Shown: piece after piece, positions 27,890 to 35,967 of the stretch
Layout of the letters: each line of letters opens with the position of its first letter
How positions within the stretch are numbered: the first letter of the stretch is position 1
Assembly: GCF_023734135.1 (NCBI RefSeq)
Contig: NZ_AP025730.1
Span: 434,001 to 498,000, forward strand
Length of the DNA stretch: 64,000 nucleotides
Reading direction: 5' to 3'
From: Sphaerotilus microaerophilus
GTDB taxonomy: Bacteria > Pseudomonadota > Gammaproteobacteria > Burkholderiales > Burkholderiaceae_C
Position numbers and translations under genes: made by a program
The notes under the pieces: generated by a model
Told to the model about the DNA's origin: nothing
What the model saw: the letters and a program-made list of their open reading frames with translations, nothing else
Database searches by the model: none

Positions 27890-27963
27890 GTGGAGCCGGC
27901 TTTGCCGGTCCACTGGCGTCGCCCCCTTGAGGGGGAGCGGCGTCAGCCGCTACGGGGGTGGGT
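27890..27963. repeat. Intra-operonic hairpin repeat, copy R2
   Basis: Fills most of the dmpO-dmpP gap. It is nearly identical to R1: GTGGAGCCGGC, GCCGGTCCACT, CCCCCTTGAGGGGG, then GGCGTCAGCCGC and a G-rich end. The two compensated changes in the GGCGTCAGCCGC arm against GCGCCGTCAGGCGC in R1 keep the stem. Confidence 0.75.
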
Positions 27964-27968
27964 CTGGC

Positions 27969-28325
27969 TCAGCTGCAGGAGCCCTTGAAGCCGGTGAGAC
28001 CGGGCGTGCGGAAGCGGATCACGTCCTTGTGGCCCAGGCCGTTCTCGGCCAGGCTCTTCTCGGGGTCCGGCTGCCAGGGCTGGCCGGACTTGAACCACTC
28101 GGCCTTCTCCCAGTCGATCTGGGCGAACTCCGGGTGCGCGCCGAAGATGCCCGGGAAGGCGCCGCGGCACATGTCGCCGAACTTCAGCGTCGGCGGGAAC
28201 GGCACCGCGAACGGCGCGCAGAACATCAGGTGGTCCTCCCAGCCGACGAACAGCAGCGGGGCAGGGAACTTCTCGACAGGGTCCTTGGGGGCAAATTCGT
28301 ACTTGCCGATGGCAGTGACGGCCAT
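27969..28325 (-). CDS. dmpO: Phenol hydroxylase P4, hydroxylase small (gamma) subunit
   Basis: A 118-residue subunit of the (alpha-beta-gamma)2 hydroxylase. It opens with MAVTAIGKYEFAPKDPVEKF, the usual start of DmpO/PhhO, and contains FCAPFAVPFPP. It needs DmpL and DmpN for function. It lies 89 bp after dmpN. Confidence 0.93.
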   Translation of the reverse strand: MAVTAIGKYEFAPKDPVEKFPAPLLFVGWEDHLMFCAPFAVPFPPTLKFGDMCRGAFPGIFGAHPEFAQIDWEKAEWFKSGQPWQPDPEKSLAENGLGHKDVIRFRTPGLTGFKGSCS

Positions 28326-28414
28326 GGGGATGTCTCCGTTTCGAAAGTCGGTGGGCCGGCCGGCGCCGCAACAGGCACCGGCCGGGCCGGATCAGGCAAT
28401 GGCGGCAGCCAGGC

Positions 28415-29962
28415 TCAGTTGCCGGTGGCCGCCTGCTTCCAGGCGTTGAAGTTCTTCTGGTCCGGCGAGCCCTCGTAGTCGAGGTTGTCGCGGCCGAACT
28501 CCATGCGGTACCACTTCAGCACTTCCATCAGCGGGTTGAAGTCCGGCGCGCCCGGGTTGGCCTCGGGGGTGAAGCAGTTGCCCTGGTAGATCTGGTGCAC
28601 CGGCAGCCAGCTCTGGATGTACTTCTCCGGCTCGTTGTCGAAGATCGCCTTGCAGCCGTCCGAGCAGGTGTGGTACTTCATGCCGTGGTAGGTGCTCTCG
28701 CGGTAGGCGATCTTGGTGGGATCGTCCGGTTCGGTGAAGAACATCGGGATCTGGCAGGTCTGGCACAACATCGGCAGCGTCGTGTTGTAGAAGCGCCGGC
28801 CCTCCGCGGCCTCCTTGCCCCAGTGCTCGTAGCGCGGGCGGTAGTACTTGTCGAAGGTGTCGGGGTACTTGGCCGACAGCCACTCCATGTCCTTCTCGCT
28901 GGGCGCCCAGGTGTGGAAGGGCGCGGCGGCCCCGTAGTTGTAGAACACCGCCCAGGCCTGGTGCGAGAGGTGCTCCTTGTCCTTGCAGGCCTGCGTCCAG
29001 CCGGCCGGCACCTTGATGCCGTAGCGCGCCAGGTCGTTGAACAGGGCGCCGCCGTTCTGCTCGGCGTAGATCTCCCAGGCCTCCTTCCAGCTCATGACCT
29101 TCTTCGGGAGCATGTAGTCCATCATCATGGCCACCAGCGTGAGCACGCGGTAGCCACGCCAGAACCACTTGTCGATCCAGGCCTGCACGATGGGCAGGTT
29201 ATCCGGGTCCTGCTCCAGGATGAACTTGATGATCTCCAGGCCCAGCGTCATGTGGCGCGACTCGTCGGACTGCGCCGAGAAGCCGAAGGCCATCGCCCCC
29301 ATGTCGCCGTTGTAGGCCGCACCCGAGATGAAGGGCACGAACAGCAGGTTGGTCAGCACGTACTCGAACGCGAAGCCGATCGCGATCATGTACTCGAACG
29401 GGCCGGCGGTGATCGCGTCGTCGAAGAAGGACTTCGGCACCGACAGGTACCAGACCCGGTCGTGCTGGTGGCGCCAGTTCTGGAAGCCGTTGTAGAACTT
29501 GTTGTAGTTCGACAGGCTGTGGATCTGCGTCTGCGAGTGGCGGATCTCGTCCAGGCTCTGCATCAGGCAGGCCACGCGCGGGCCGGCCCCCGGGAAGGCC
29601 CGGCCGACGTGCGCGAAGCCGCGGTGCGCCATGTACTCCAGCGGCGACACCCCCGTCAGGAACAGCTTGAGCGAGTTGATGTAGCGCGCGTCGGTCAGCC
29701 CGAGGTGGCCGTTGTTCTGGTTGAACGCGTCGATGATCGCGTAGAGCTTCTTCTCCTTCTCCGCCTGGTACTTCCAGTAGGCGTCCATCGTCATGCGGAA
29801 GGGATCCTCGAACTTGTCCCAGTCGTGGATCTTGATGCCCTCGTACTCGACGTAGGGGTAGACGTCCTGCACGGCCTGGTAAGTGGGCGTCCACGCCAGG
29901 TCGCGCGTCATCAGGTTGTAGCGTTCCTTCAGGCCCAGCTTCTTGTTGACCTTCATGTCCAT
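28415..29962 (-). CDS. dmpN: Phenol hydroxylase P3, diiron oxygenase large (alpha) subunit
   Basis: Catalytic subunit that converts phenol and methylphenols to catechols using O2. The 515-residue ferritin-like protein carries the six iron ligands of bacterial multicomponent monooxygenases: Glu109, Glu139 and His142 (DEIRHSQ), Glu200, Glu234 and His237 (DESRHMT). A YHS-like Cys-rich segment lies near the C-terminus (CQTCQ and CSDGC). Length and motifs match DmpN. It belongs to the dmpKLMNOP operon. Confidence 0.97.
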   Translation of the reverse strand: MDMKVNKKLGLKERYNLMTRDLAWTPTYQAVQDVYPYVEYEGIKIHDWDKFEDPFRMTMDAYWKYQAEKEKKLYAIIDAFNQNNGHLGLTDARYINSLKLFLTGVSPLEYMAHRGFAHVGRAFPGAGPRVACLMQSLDEIRHSQTQIHSLSNYNKFYNGFQNWRHQHDRVWYLSVPKSFFDDAITAGPFEYMIAIGFAFEYVLTNLLFVPFISGAAYNGDMGAMAFGFSAQSDESRHMTLGLEIIKFILEQDPDNLPIVQAWIDKWFWRGYRVLTLVAMMMDYMLPKKVMSWKEAWEIYAEQNGGALFNDLARYGIKVPAGWTQACKDKEHLSHQAWAVFYNYGAAAPFHTWAPSEKDMEWLSAKYPDTFDKYYRPRYEHWGKEAAEGRRFYNTTLPMLCQTCQIPMFFTEPDDPTKIAYRESTYHGMKYHTCSDGCKAIFDNEPEKYIQSWLPVHQIYQGNCFTPEANPGAPDFNPLMEVLKWYRMEFGRDNLDYEGSPDQKNFNAWKQAATGN

Positions 29963-29973
29963 GGTGTGTCTCC

Positions 29974-30243
29974 TCAGTTCTTCCAGGAAAGGGCGAACTC
30001 GTCGTCGGTCTCTTCCACGTGACCGGACATCGTGATCAGGTTGACGTGCAGCTCCTGCAGGTCGAAGTCGCGGCCCATCTGCTCTTCCACCGTCTCGCGG
30101 CGGATCACCATGCGGCCAGGCACGTCGACCTTGACCATGGCGGGCTGCTCGTTGACCACGGCCGCGGGGTTGTCGGCCAGGATGGCCTCGACGATGCAGC
30201 GGCTCTCTTCGTTCTTCTGGAACGCGATGAATACGTTCGACAT
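29974..30243 (-). CDS. dmpM: Phenol hydroxylase P2, effector (coupling) protein
   Basis: An 89-residue cofactor-less protein of the MmoB/DmpM family that binds the hydroxylase and speeds turnover. Family signature: MSNVFIAFQKNEESR at the start and LQELHVNLITMSGHVEE near the end. The start at 30243 is used; the longer open frame upstream overlaps dmpL. It follows dmpL by 40 bp and precedes dmpN by 11 bp. Confidence 0.95.
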   Translation of the reverse strand: MSNVFIAFQKNEESRCIVEAILADNPAAVVNEQPAMVKVDVPGRMVIRRETVEEQMGRDFDLQELHVNLITMSGHVEETDDEFALSWKN

Positions 30244-30283
30244 CGGGTGTCTCCGTGAATCTTGGGTGAATCGATGGCCGGGG

Positions 30284-31279
30284 TCAGGCCGCGCCCAGGC
30301 CGGCCTTGGCCAGGCGGGCGTCGAGCAGCGCGGCCACGCGCGCCATCGCGGCGTCGGCGCCGTCACCCAGCGCCAGGCTGGCGATCGGCGCGAGCGCTTC
30401 GATGCCGCGGGCGCGCCAGTGGGCAACCCAGCCGTTGAGCAGCGCCTTGTTGTCGGCGCTCTCGGCCGCGGCGATCTTCATCACCGAGTCCACCCACTTG
30501 CTCGAATCCACGAACCACTCGGCCTGGAAGCGCGTGAGCATCGACACCGTCGGGCCCGCCTTGGCGGCCAGCGCCCGGTCGACCTCGCCGTAGGCCAGCG
30601 CGAACAGCAGGCCGTCGAGCACCACGTTCTGCGCCACGTACAGCTCGAACCAGTCCTTCAGCACGAACGTGTCTTCCACGTAGCGGCGCAGCGGCTGCCA
30701 GGCCGATGCCTCCAGCCAGGCCTGCTTGCCGGCCTCCAGGTCACCCTGCTGGCCCAGCGCCAGGCCCAGGCGGGTCAGGTACTGGGCGATGCCGAGCTGG
30801 TCCATGCCCTGGTACAGGCAGGGCTGGGTGATCGCGGTGCCGTAGCCGTAGGCGCACATCGACGCGCCGTTCATGTTCGCGCCCCAGGCCACATGGCGCA
30901 GCGGCACGTAGAAATCCAGCGCGGTGCGGCGTGCGGCGTCGTCGTAGCCCTCGGCCAGGCCGCGCGTCTCGATGAACTCGAAGTCCGACTCCGCCGTCTC
31001 CTGCAGCCGGGCGCGCGCCTGGGTGTAGGTGCCGTAGTAGAACTGGCGCGGGTCCTTGAAGGCGTACCAGTCCTTCATGACGATCTTCGTGCGCGAGGGG
31101 TCGAAGATCTCGTGCTCCGGATCCCAGGTCGGGCGGTAATGGAAGTTGGCGTTGGCCTGCACGTCCATCGTGGCCTCGATGTAGCGCGAGGCGGCCTTGT
31201 CGCCGCCCAGGCGTGCAGCGATGTGGTCGTAGGTCTGCCGCAGCGGGGTGATGCTGACGGTGCGGAGGTCGATCTGCAT
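30284..31279 (-). CDS. dmpL: Phenol hydroxylase P1, beta subunit
   Basis: A 331-residue non-catalytic ferritin-fold subunit of the hydroxylase, lacking the paired E-x-x-H iron motifs. It starts MQIDLRTVSITPLRQTYDHI as in DmpL/PhhL/MopL. It lies 99 bp after dmpK. Confidence 0.94.
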   Translation of the reverse strand: MQIDLRTVSITPLRQTYDHIAARLGGDKAASRYIEATMDVQANANFHYRPTWDPEHEIFDPSRTKIVMKDWYAFKDPRQFYYGTYTQARARLQETAESDFEFIETRGLAEGYDDAARRTALDFYVPLRHVAWGANMNGASMCAYGYGTAITQPCLYQGMDQLGIAQYLTRLGLALGQQGDLEAGKQAWLEASAWQPLRRYVEDTFVLKDWFELYVAQNVVLDGLLFALAYGEVDRALAAKAGPTVSMLTRFQAEWFVDSSKWVDSVMKIAAAESADNKALLNGWVAHWRARGIEALAPIASLALGDGADAAMARVAALLDARLAKAGLGAA

Positions 31280-31378
31280 GGTGGGTGGTCTCCTCGGTGG
31301 GCTTCGGTCGGGAATCGGAAATCGGAAATCGGGGAAGGGCGCAGGGCCGGGGGCGTCAGCGCGTGGCGCTGCGCCGCA

Positions 31379-31687
31379 TCAGGCCGTGCCAGGGTCGGCC
31401 GATGGGTCCGGCTTGGCCGCGCCGTGGCGGTCGAGCCGTTGGGTGCGCGCGTCGTGCAGCGTCCAGGACTGACCCTCGCCGCCGCGCTCGGCGGGCAGCA
31501 CCACGTCGTGGCTGGGCTGCACACCCTGATGGGCACAGAACTCGTCGAACGCAGAGCGCGGCAGCATCATCTCGACGAAGAGTTCGGGTTCACCCACGGC
31601 GAAATGGAACTCGACCATGCCGTCGGGGCGCTCTTCCACGATGCGGACGAATCGGCGGGCAGGGTCGAAGGGAGCGGGCACTTGCAT
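31379..31687 (-). CDS. dmpK: Phenol hydroxylase P0, assembly/activation protein
   Basis: A 102-residue DmpK-family protein; in Pseudomonas it is needed to form active oxygenase (iron insertion) but inhibits in excess. The core reads FVRIVEERPDGMVEFHFAVGEPELFVEM in pieces typical of the family. It is the first gene of the minus-strand phenol hydroxylase operon. AGGGG four bases before the ATG serves as ribosome binding site. The C-terminal 25 residues are polar and not conserved in what I know of the family. Confidence 0.88.
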   Translation of the reverse strand: MQVPAPFDPARRFVRIVEERPDGMVEFHFAVGEPELFVEMMLPRSAFDEFCAHQGVQPSHDVVLPAERGGEGQSWTLHDARTQRLDRHGAAKPDPSADPGTA

Positions 31688-31734
31688 GAAGCCCCTTTTG
31701 CAATGACCTTGCCCGGTCTGGTCCTGAACCCATG

Positions 31735-31752
31735 AAATCTCGATAATTCAAG
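31735..31752 (-). promoter_or_regulatory. Shared promoter box upstream of dmpK (copy 1)
   Basis: On the minus strand this reads CTTGAATTATCGAGATTT, 47 bp before the dmpK start. Almost the same sequence occurs before the hybrid kinase gene (31950-31967) and before the NtrC-type regulator gene (48492-48509), at comparable distance from each start. The core of copies 2 and 3, ATATCGAGAT, is palindromic apart from one base pair; here one T is inserted. No consensus -35/-10 pair is obvious around it. Confidence 0.5.
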
Positions 31753-31846
31753 GGTAAGCACCGAGGTTTGACCCTCTCGAGGGGCCAGATCCAGCGGCAC
31801 CAGGGGGGCGATGTCGGCGGTTGTTTTCCGCATTGCAGTGCACCAA

Positions 31847-31896
31847 TTGATCATTTGGTGAAGCCTCTGAAGCCTGATTCGATCAAATGATCATCG
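31847..31896 (-). promoter_or_regulatory. Tandem XylR/DmpR-type upstream activating sites for the dmpK promoter
   Basis: Two sites resemble the XylR/DmpR UAS (an inverted repeat of TTGATC-like arms). The better one, core GATC-AAAT-GATC at 31881-31892, reads TGATCATTTGATCG on the minus strand. The second, from TTGATC at 31847, has one good arm (GATC-ATTT). Their cores are 32 bp apart, three helical turns, and lie about 160-200 bp upstream of dmpK, the geometry expected for a sigma-54 enhancer. The 332-bp spacer 31688-32019 also holds promoter boxes 1 and 2. Confidence 0.6.
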
Positions 31897-31949
31897 ATTG
31901 ACCCGTCTTTGCCCGGTTGTTGAGATTGCGAGAAACTGGCAAGCTGACT

Positions 31950-31967
31950 CTTGAATATCGAGATTTT
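31950..31967 (+). promoter_or_regulatory. Shared promoter box upstream of the hybrid kinase (copy 2)
   Basis: CTTGAATATCGAGATTTT, 52 bp before the GTG of the kinase gene. It differs from copy 1 by one base less in the middle and from copy 3 (48492-48509) at only two of 18 positions. Confidence 0.5.
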
Positions 31968-32019
31968 GTGAGCGGACGTTTCAGGATGCTGCTCAGCTTC
32001 CCACCGAGGAGACCGCCGC

Positions 32020-35000
32020 GTGGACCCAGCCTCGCCTGCCTGGCCGAACGCCCCGCTGCGCGTCGGCGCGGTCACGCTGTCCCCGAGCGATGACGCGCAG
32101 ACCCAGCGCGAGAAACTTGCCCGCGTCGTGCTCGACGCGATGTACCAGTTCGTCGGCCTGCTCGATGCCGAGGGCCGCACGCTGGAGATCAATCGCGCCG
32201 CGCTGGATGGCGCCGGCCTGCGGCTGGAGGACATCCGCGGCCGGCCGTTCTGGGAGGCGCGCTGGTTCCAGGTCTCGCGCGAGTCGATCGAGCAGCAGCG
32301 CGATTTCGTGCGTCGCGCCCGTGGAGGCGAATTCATCCGCTGCGACCTGGAGGTCTACGGCGAGGCCGCCGGTGACCGAACCATCGTGGTCGACTTCTCG
32401 CTGCTGCCGGTGCGCGACGACCGTGGCCGGGTGGCCTTCCTGTTGGCCGAGGGGCGCAACATCACCGCCAAGAAGCTGGCCGAGGCCGAGGTGGCGCGCA
32501 AGAACGCCGAGCTGCAGCGCCTGCTCGACACCGTGCGGCAGATGGACCAGCTCAAGAGCGACCTGTTCGCCAACGTCAGCCACGAGTTGCGCACCCCGCT
32601 GGCGCTGATCCTCGGGCCCACCGACGAGCTGCTGACCCACGGCACGAACCTCACCGAGCCGCAGCGGCGCCAGCTCCAGCTGGTGCGGCGCAGTGCCGCG
32701 ACCCTGCTCAAGCACGTCGACGACCTGCTCGATCTGGCCCGGCTCGACGCCCGCAAGGTCGACCTGCGCTGCGAGCCGGTGGACCTGGCCGCGCTGCTGC
32801 GCGTGCTGGCAGAGCCCTTCCAGACCCTGGCGCCGCAGCGCGAGCTGACCTATTCAGTGACCGCCCCGCCGACGCTGCCGGCGCTGGTCGACCCCGAGAA
32901 GTTCGAGCGCATCGCGCTCAACCTGCTGTCCAACGCCTTCAAGTTCACGCCGCCCGGCGGCCGGGTGCGCTGCACGCTGGAGCCGCTGGTGGATTCGCAG
33001 GGCGAGGGCCGCTGCCTGCTCAGCGTGCAGGACTCCGGCCCCGGTGTGCCGCCCGAGCAGCGGCAGACGGTGTTCGAGCGCTTCCGCCAGCTCCAGCAGG
33101 GCACCACGCGCGAGCACGGCGGCACCGGCCTGGGCCTGGCGATCGCCAAGGAGTTTGTCGACCTGCACCACGGCAGCATCGCCGTCACCGCCGCGCCGGG
33201 CGGCGGCGCGCTGTTCCAGGTCGAACTGCCGCTGCAGCCGCCGCCGGGCAGCTTCGTGGTGACGCGCTCGCCCGACGCGCCGGATCCGCCGCCATCGGCC
33301 CACGCGACCGACGCCATGCTCGAGGGCGTGATCGCCGAGCTGCAGGCGCCCGAGACCGGCGACAGCGGCGACACCGGCGCCCCCGTCACGCCGACCCTGC
33401 CGCCGCCCTGCCCCAACCAGGCCGCCACCGATGCAGCGGCTGCCGACGAACGCCCCACCGTGTTGGTCGTCGAGGACAACCCGGAGATGCGCCGCTTCGT
33501 CACCGACGCGCTGCGCGGCGAGTGCCGCGTCACCGCAGTGGCGGACGGCCAGGCCGCGCTGGAGCAGGTGCTGGCCGCGCCGCCTGACCTGGTCGTCACC
33601 GACCTGATGCTGCCCCGCCTGGGCGGCGACCAGCTGGTGGAGGCGATGCGCGCGCGCCCCGAGCTGGCCGACCTGCCGGTGCTCGTGCTCTCCGCCCGGG
33701 GCGACGAGGCGCTGCGCACCCGGCTGCTGACCGACGCGGTGCAGGACTACGTCACCAAGCCCTTCTCGGCCCAGGAGCTGCGCGCGCGGGTGCGCAACCT
33801 CGCTGCCATGAAGCACACCCGCGACGTGCTCAAGCGCGAGCTGGCGGTGCAGGGCGGTGACCTGACGCACATGACGCGCCGCCTCATCGCCAGCCGGCGC
33901 GCGCTGCAGGAGTCCGAGCAGCGCTGGTGGACGGTGTACGAGCACTCGCCGGTGGGCCTGGCGCTGATCGACGCCGACGGGCCGATCCGCACCGCCAACC
34001 CGGCCTTCCGCGCCATGCTGGGCTACAGCGCCGAGGAGCTGCGCGCCGGCACGCTGCGCCAGATCACGCCCGAGGAGGACCGCGCCAGCACGCAGGAGCG
34101 CGTCACCCGCCTGCTCGCCGGCACGGTGCGCGAGTACCACGTGCAGCGGCGCTACCTGCGGCGCGACGGCACGCCGGTCTGGACCCACACCAGCGTCGCG
34201 CTGGTGCCCGGTCTGTCGGAGGCCAACCCGCTGCTGCTGGTGGTGGCCAAGGACATCAGCGAGCAGAAGCGCGCCGAGCAGGCGCTGGCGCAGACCCGCG
34301 CGGAGCTGACCCAGGTTTCGCGCGCCAGCACGCTGGGCGAGCTGGCCGCGTCCATTGCGCACGAAGTGAACCAGCCGCTGGCGGCCATCGCGACCAACGG
34401 CCAGGCCGGCCTGCGCTGGCTGGAGTCCCCTCAGCCCAGCACCGACGAGGCCAAGGATTCGCTGCGCCGCATCGTGCGCGACGCCCACCGAGCTGGCGAG
34501 GTCATCACCCGCATCCGCGCCTTCCTGCGCCGCGGCGAGCAGCCGAAGGTGCCGGCCGCGCCGATGGACGTTGCGCAGGCCGCCGAGGAAACGCTGGCCC
34601 TGCTGCGCGGCGAGGCCGCCGCCCGCGGCATCGAGCTGCGCCTGAGCCGGCCCGACGATGCGCAGCCGCCCCTGCCTCCCGTGCGGGCCGACCGCGTGCA
34701 GGTGCAGCAGGTGCTGCTGAACCTGGTGATGAACGCGATGGAGTCGATCGACCGCCGCGCCGGCCCGCGCCGCGAGGTCGACATCACCCTCGCCGCCGAG
34801 TCACCCGACCACGTTCGCGTCGACGTCACCGACAGCGGTGCCGGCATCGACCCGGTGCTGGCCGAGCGCCTCTTCGAAGCCTTCCAGACCACCAAGCCCG
34901 GCGGCATGGGCATGGGCCTGGCGATCTGCCGCAGCATCGTCGAGTCCCACGGCGGCCGGCTCTGGACGGCCACGCCGTCACCGGGCGCGGGGGCCACCTT

Positions 35001-35067
35001 CAGCTTCACGCTGCCGGTGGAGGCCGGTGATGTGCGCGATGCCAGCATCACCCCGGAGGCCCCATGA
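32020..35067 (+). CDS. TodS/TmoS/StyS-like hybrid sensor histidine kinase
   Basis: A 1015-residue cytoplasmic kinase with the rare double-kinase layout of TodS: PAS 1 (about 35-160), HisKA-HATPase 1 (His188 in NVSHELRTP; ATP lid GGTGLGLAIA), receiver (VVEDN, phospho-Asp528 in TDLMLPR, Lys in TKPFS), PAS 2 (about 640-760), HisKA-HATPase 2 (His781 in IAHEVNQPL; DSGAGID, GMGMGLAIC). No membrane helices. Such kinases sense aromatic hydrocarbons through PAS 1. The start is a GTG with AGGAG 8 bp upstream; the N-terminal bZIP of TodS is not evident. Its stop overlaps the response regulator start (ATGA). It is divergent from dmpK, so the phenol hydroxylase operon is the obvious target. Confidence 0.92.
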   Translation: MDPASPAWPNAPLRVGAVTLSPSDDAQTQREKLARVVLDAMYQFVGLLDAEGRTLEINRAALDGAGLRLEDIRGRPFWEARWFQVSRESIEQQRDFVRRARGGEFIRCDLEVYGEAAGDRTIVVDFSLLPVRDDRGRVAFLLAEGRNITAKKLAEAEVARKNAELQRLLDTVRQMDQLKSDLFANVSHELRTPLALILGPTDELLTHGTNLTEPQRRQLQLVRRSAATLLKHVDDLLDLARLDARKVDLRCEPVDLAALLRVLAEPFQTLAPQRELTYSVTAPPTLPALVDPEKFERIALNLLSNAFKFTPPGGRVRCTLEPLVDSQGEGRCLLSVQDSGPGVPPEQRQTVFERFRQLQQGTTREHGGTGLGLAIAKEFVDLHHGSIAVTAAPGGGALFQVELPLQPPPGSFVVTRSPDAPDPPPSAHATDAMLEGVIAELQAPETGDSGDTGAPVTPTLPPPCPNQAATDAAAADERPTVLVVEDNPEMRRFVTDALRGECRVTAVADGQAALEQVLAAPPDLVVTDLMLPRLGGDQLVEAMRARPELADLPVLVLSARGDEALRTRLLTDAVQDYVTKPFSAQELRARVRNLAAMKHTRDVLKRELAVQGGDLTHMTRRLIASRRALQESEQRWWTVYEHSPVGLALIDADGPIRTANPAFRAMLGYSAEELRAGTLRQITPEEDRASTQERVTRLLAGTVREYHVQRRYLRRDGTPVWTHTSVALVPGLSEANPLLLVVAKDISEQKRAEQALAQTRAELTQVSRASTLGELAASIAHEVNQPLAAIATNGQAGLRWLESPQPSTDEAKDSLRRIVRDAHRAGEVITRIRAFLRRGEQPKVPAAPMDVAQAAEETLALLRGEAAARGIELRLSRPDDAQPPLPPVRADRVQVQQVLLNLVMNAMESIDRRAGPRREVDITLAAESPDHVRVDVTDSGAGIDPVLAERLFEAFQTTKPGGMGMGLAICRSIVESHGGRLWTATPSPGAGATFSFTLPVEAGDVRDASITPEAP

Positions 35068-35768
35068 CCGCCCCCTCCCATGCACCCTCCTCCGCCCCCC
35101 CGACCCCGATCGACACGACCGACGCCAGCGACCCGCCGCTCGTCTTCGTCGTCGACGACGACCTGTCGATGCGCGAGGCGCTCAGCAGCCTGATCCGCTC
35201 CGCCGGGCTGCGGGTGGAAACCTGGGCGTCGCCGGCCGAATTCCTCGACCGGCTGGAACACCCGGTGGCCGGCCCGGCCTGCCTGGTGCTGGACGTGCGC
35301 ATGCCCGGCATGACCGGGCTGGAGCTGCAGCAGCAGCTGGCCGAACGCAGCGCCGGTGGGCGGCCCTGGCCCATCGTCTTCATCACCGGCCACGGCGACA
35401 TCCCGATGACCGTGCGCGCCATGCGCGCCGGCGCCATCGAATTCCTGCCCAAACCCTTCAGCGACCAGGAACTGCTCGCCGCCATCGACCTCGCCCTGGC
35501 CCAGGCCCGCGCCGCCCAGCACGACGCCGCCGCCCGCCAATCCGTCCAGGCCCGCTTCGACACCCTGACCCCGCGCGAACGCGAAGTGCTGCTCCTGATG
35601 GTCCAGGGCCTGCGCAACAAACTCACCGCCGACCGCCTGGGCATCAGCGAAGTGACGGTGAAGGTACACCGCCACCACGTGATGGAAAAGATGCGCGCCA
35701 GCTCGCTGCCGATGCTGGTGGACATGGTGGATCGGTTGGGGTTGAGGGGAAATGTGAGTGGAGGGTGA
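35064..35768 (+). CDS. TodT/StyR-like response regulator (FixJ/NarL type)
   Basis: A 234-residue partner of the hybrid kinase. The receiver has the acidic pair in VVDDDLSMRE, phospho-acceptor Asp77 (LDVRMPG) and Lys in LPKPFS. A C-terminal LuxR-type HTH begins TPREREVLLLMVQG and contains NKLTADRLGISEVTVKVHRH. The four-base overlap with the kinase gene indicates coupled translation. The likely targets are dmpK and possibly the toluene monooxygenase promoter; I found no TodT-type ATAAAC-N4-GTTTAT box in either region. The following 199 bp (35769-35967) hold nothing I can identify. Confidence 0.92.
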   Translation: MTAPSHAPSSAPPTPIDTTDASDPPLVFVVDDDLSMREALSSLIRSAGLRVETWASPAEFLDRLEHPVAGPACLVLDVRMPGMTGLELQQQLAERSAGGRPWPIVFITGHGDIPMTVRAMRAGAIEFLPKPFSDQELLAAIDLALAQARAAQHDAAARQSVQARFDTLTPREREVLLLMVQGLRNKLTADRLGISEVTVKVHRHHVMEKMRASSLPMLVDMVDRLGLRGNVSGG

Positions 35769-35967
35769 ACTTGTGTCCTCGGCCGGATAGAGGCGCCAGG
35801 GCACTGCACGACATCCGTCCGTTCAAAAATGCAGCCTTCCTGTTTGCTTCAAAGAGGGCGCGCATACCGGCTTCCCTGACGTTGACGAAGTGTCTGGGGC
35901 TTGACAGGTAAGACCCGACTAGAGCGGGCCCAATTGAGTCGCCGACTAGATACCATTTCAGCGAAAT

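Noticed and set aside
31699..31715. Sigma-54-like element on the minus strand, GGGCAA-N5-TTGCA, just before dmpK
   Set aside because: The match and GG-N10-GC spacing are good, but transcription would start about at the dmpK ATG and exclude its ribosome binding site. It remains possible only if the start codon is further in; not annotated as a promoter.
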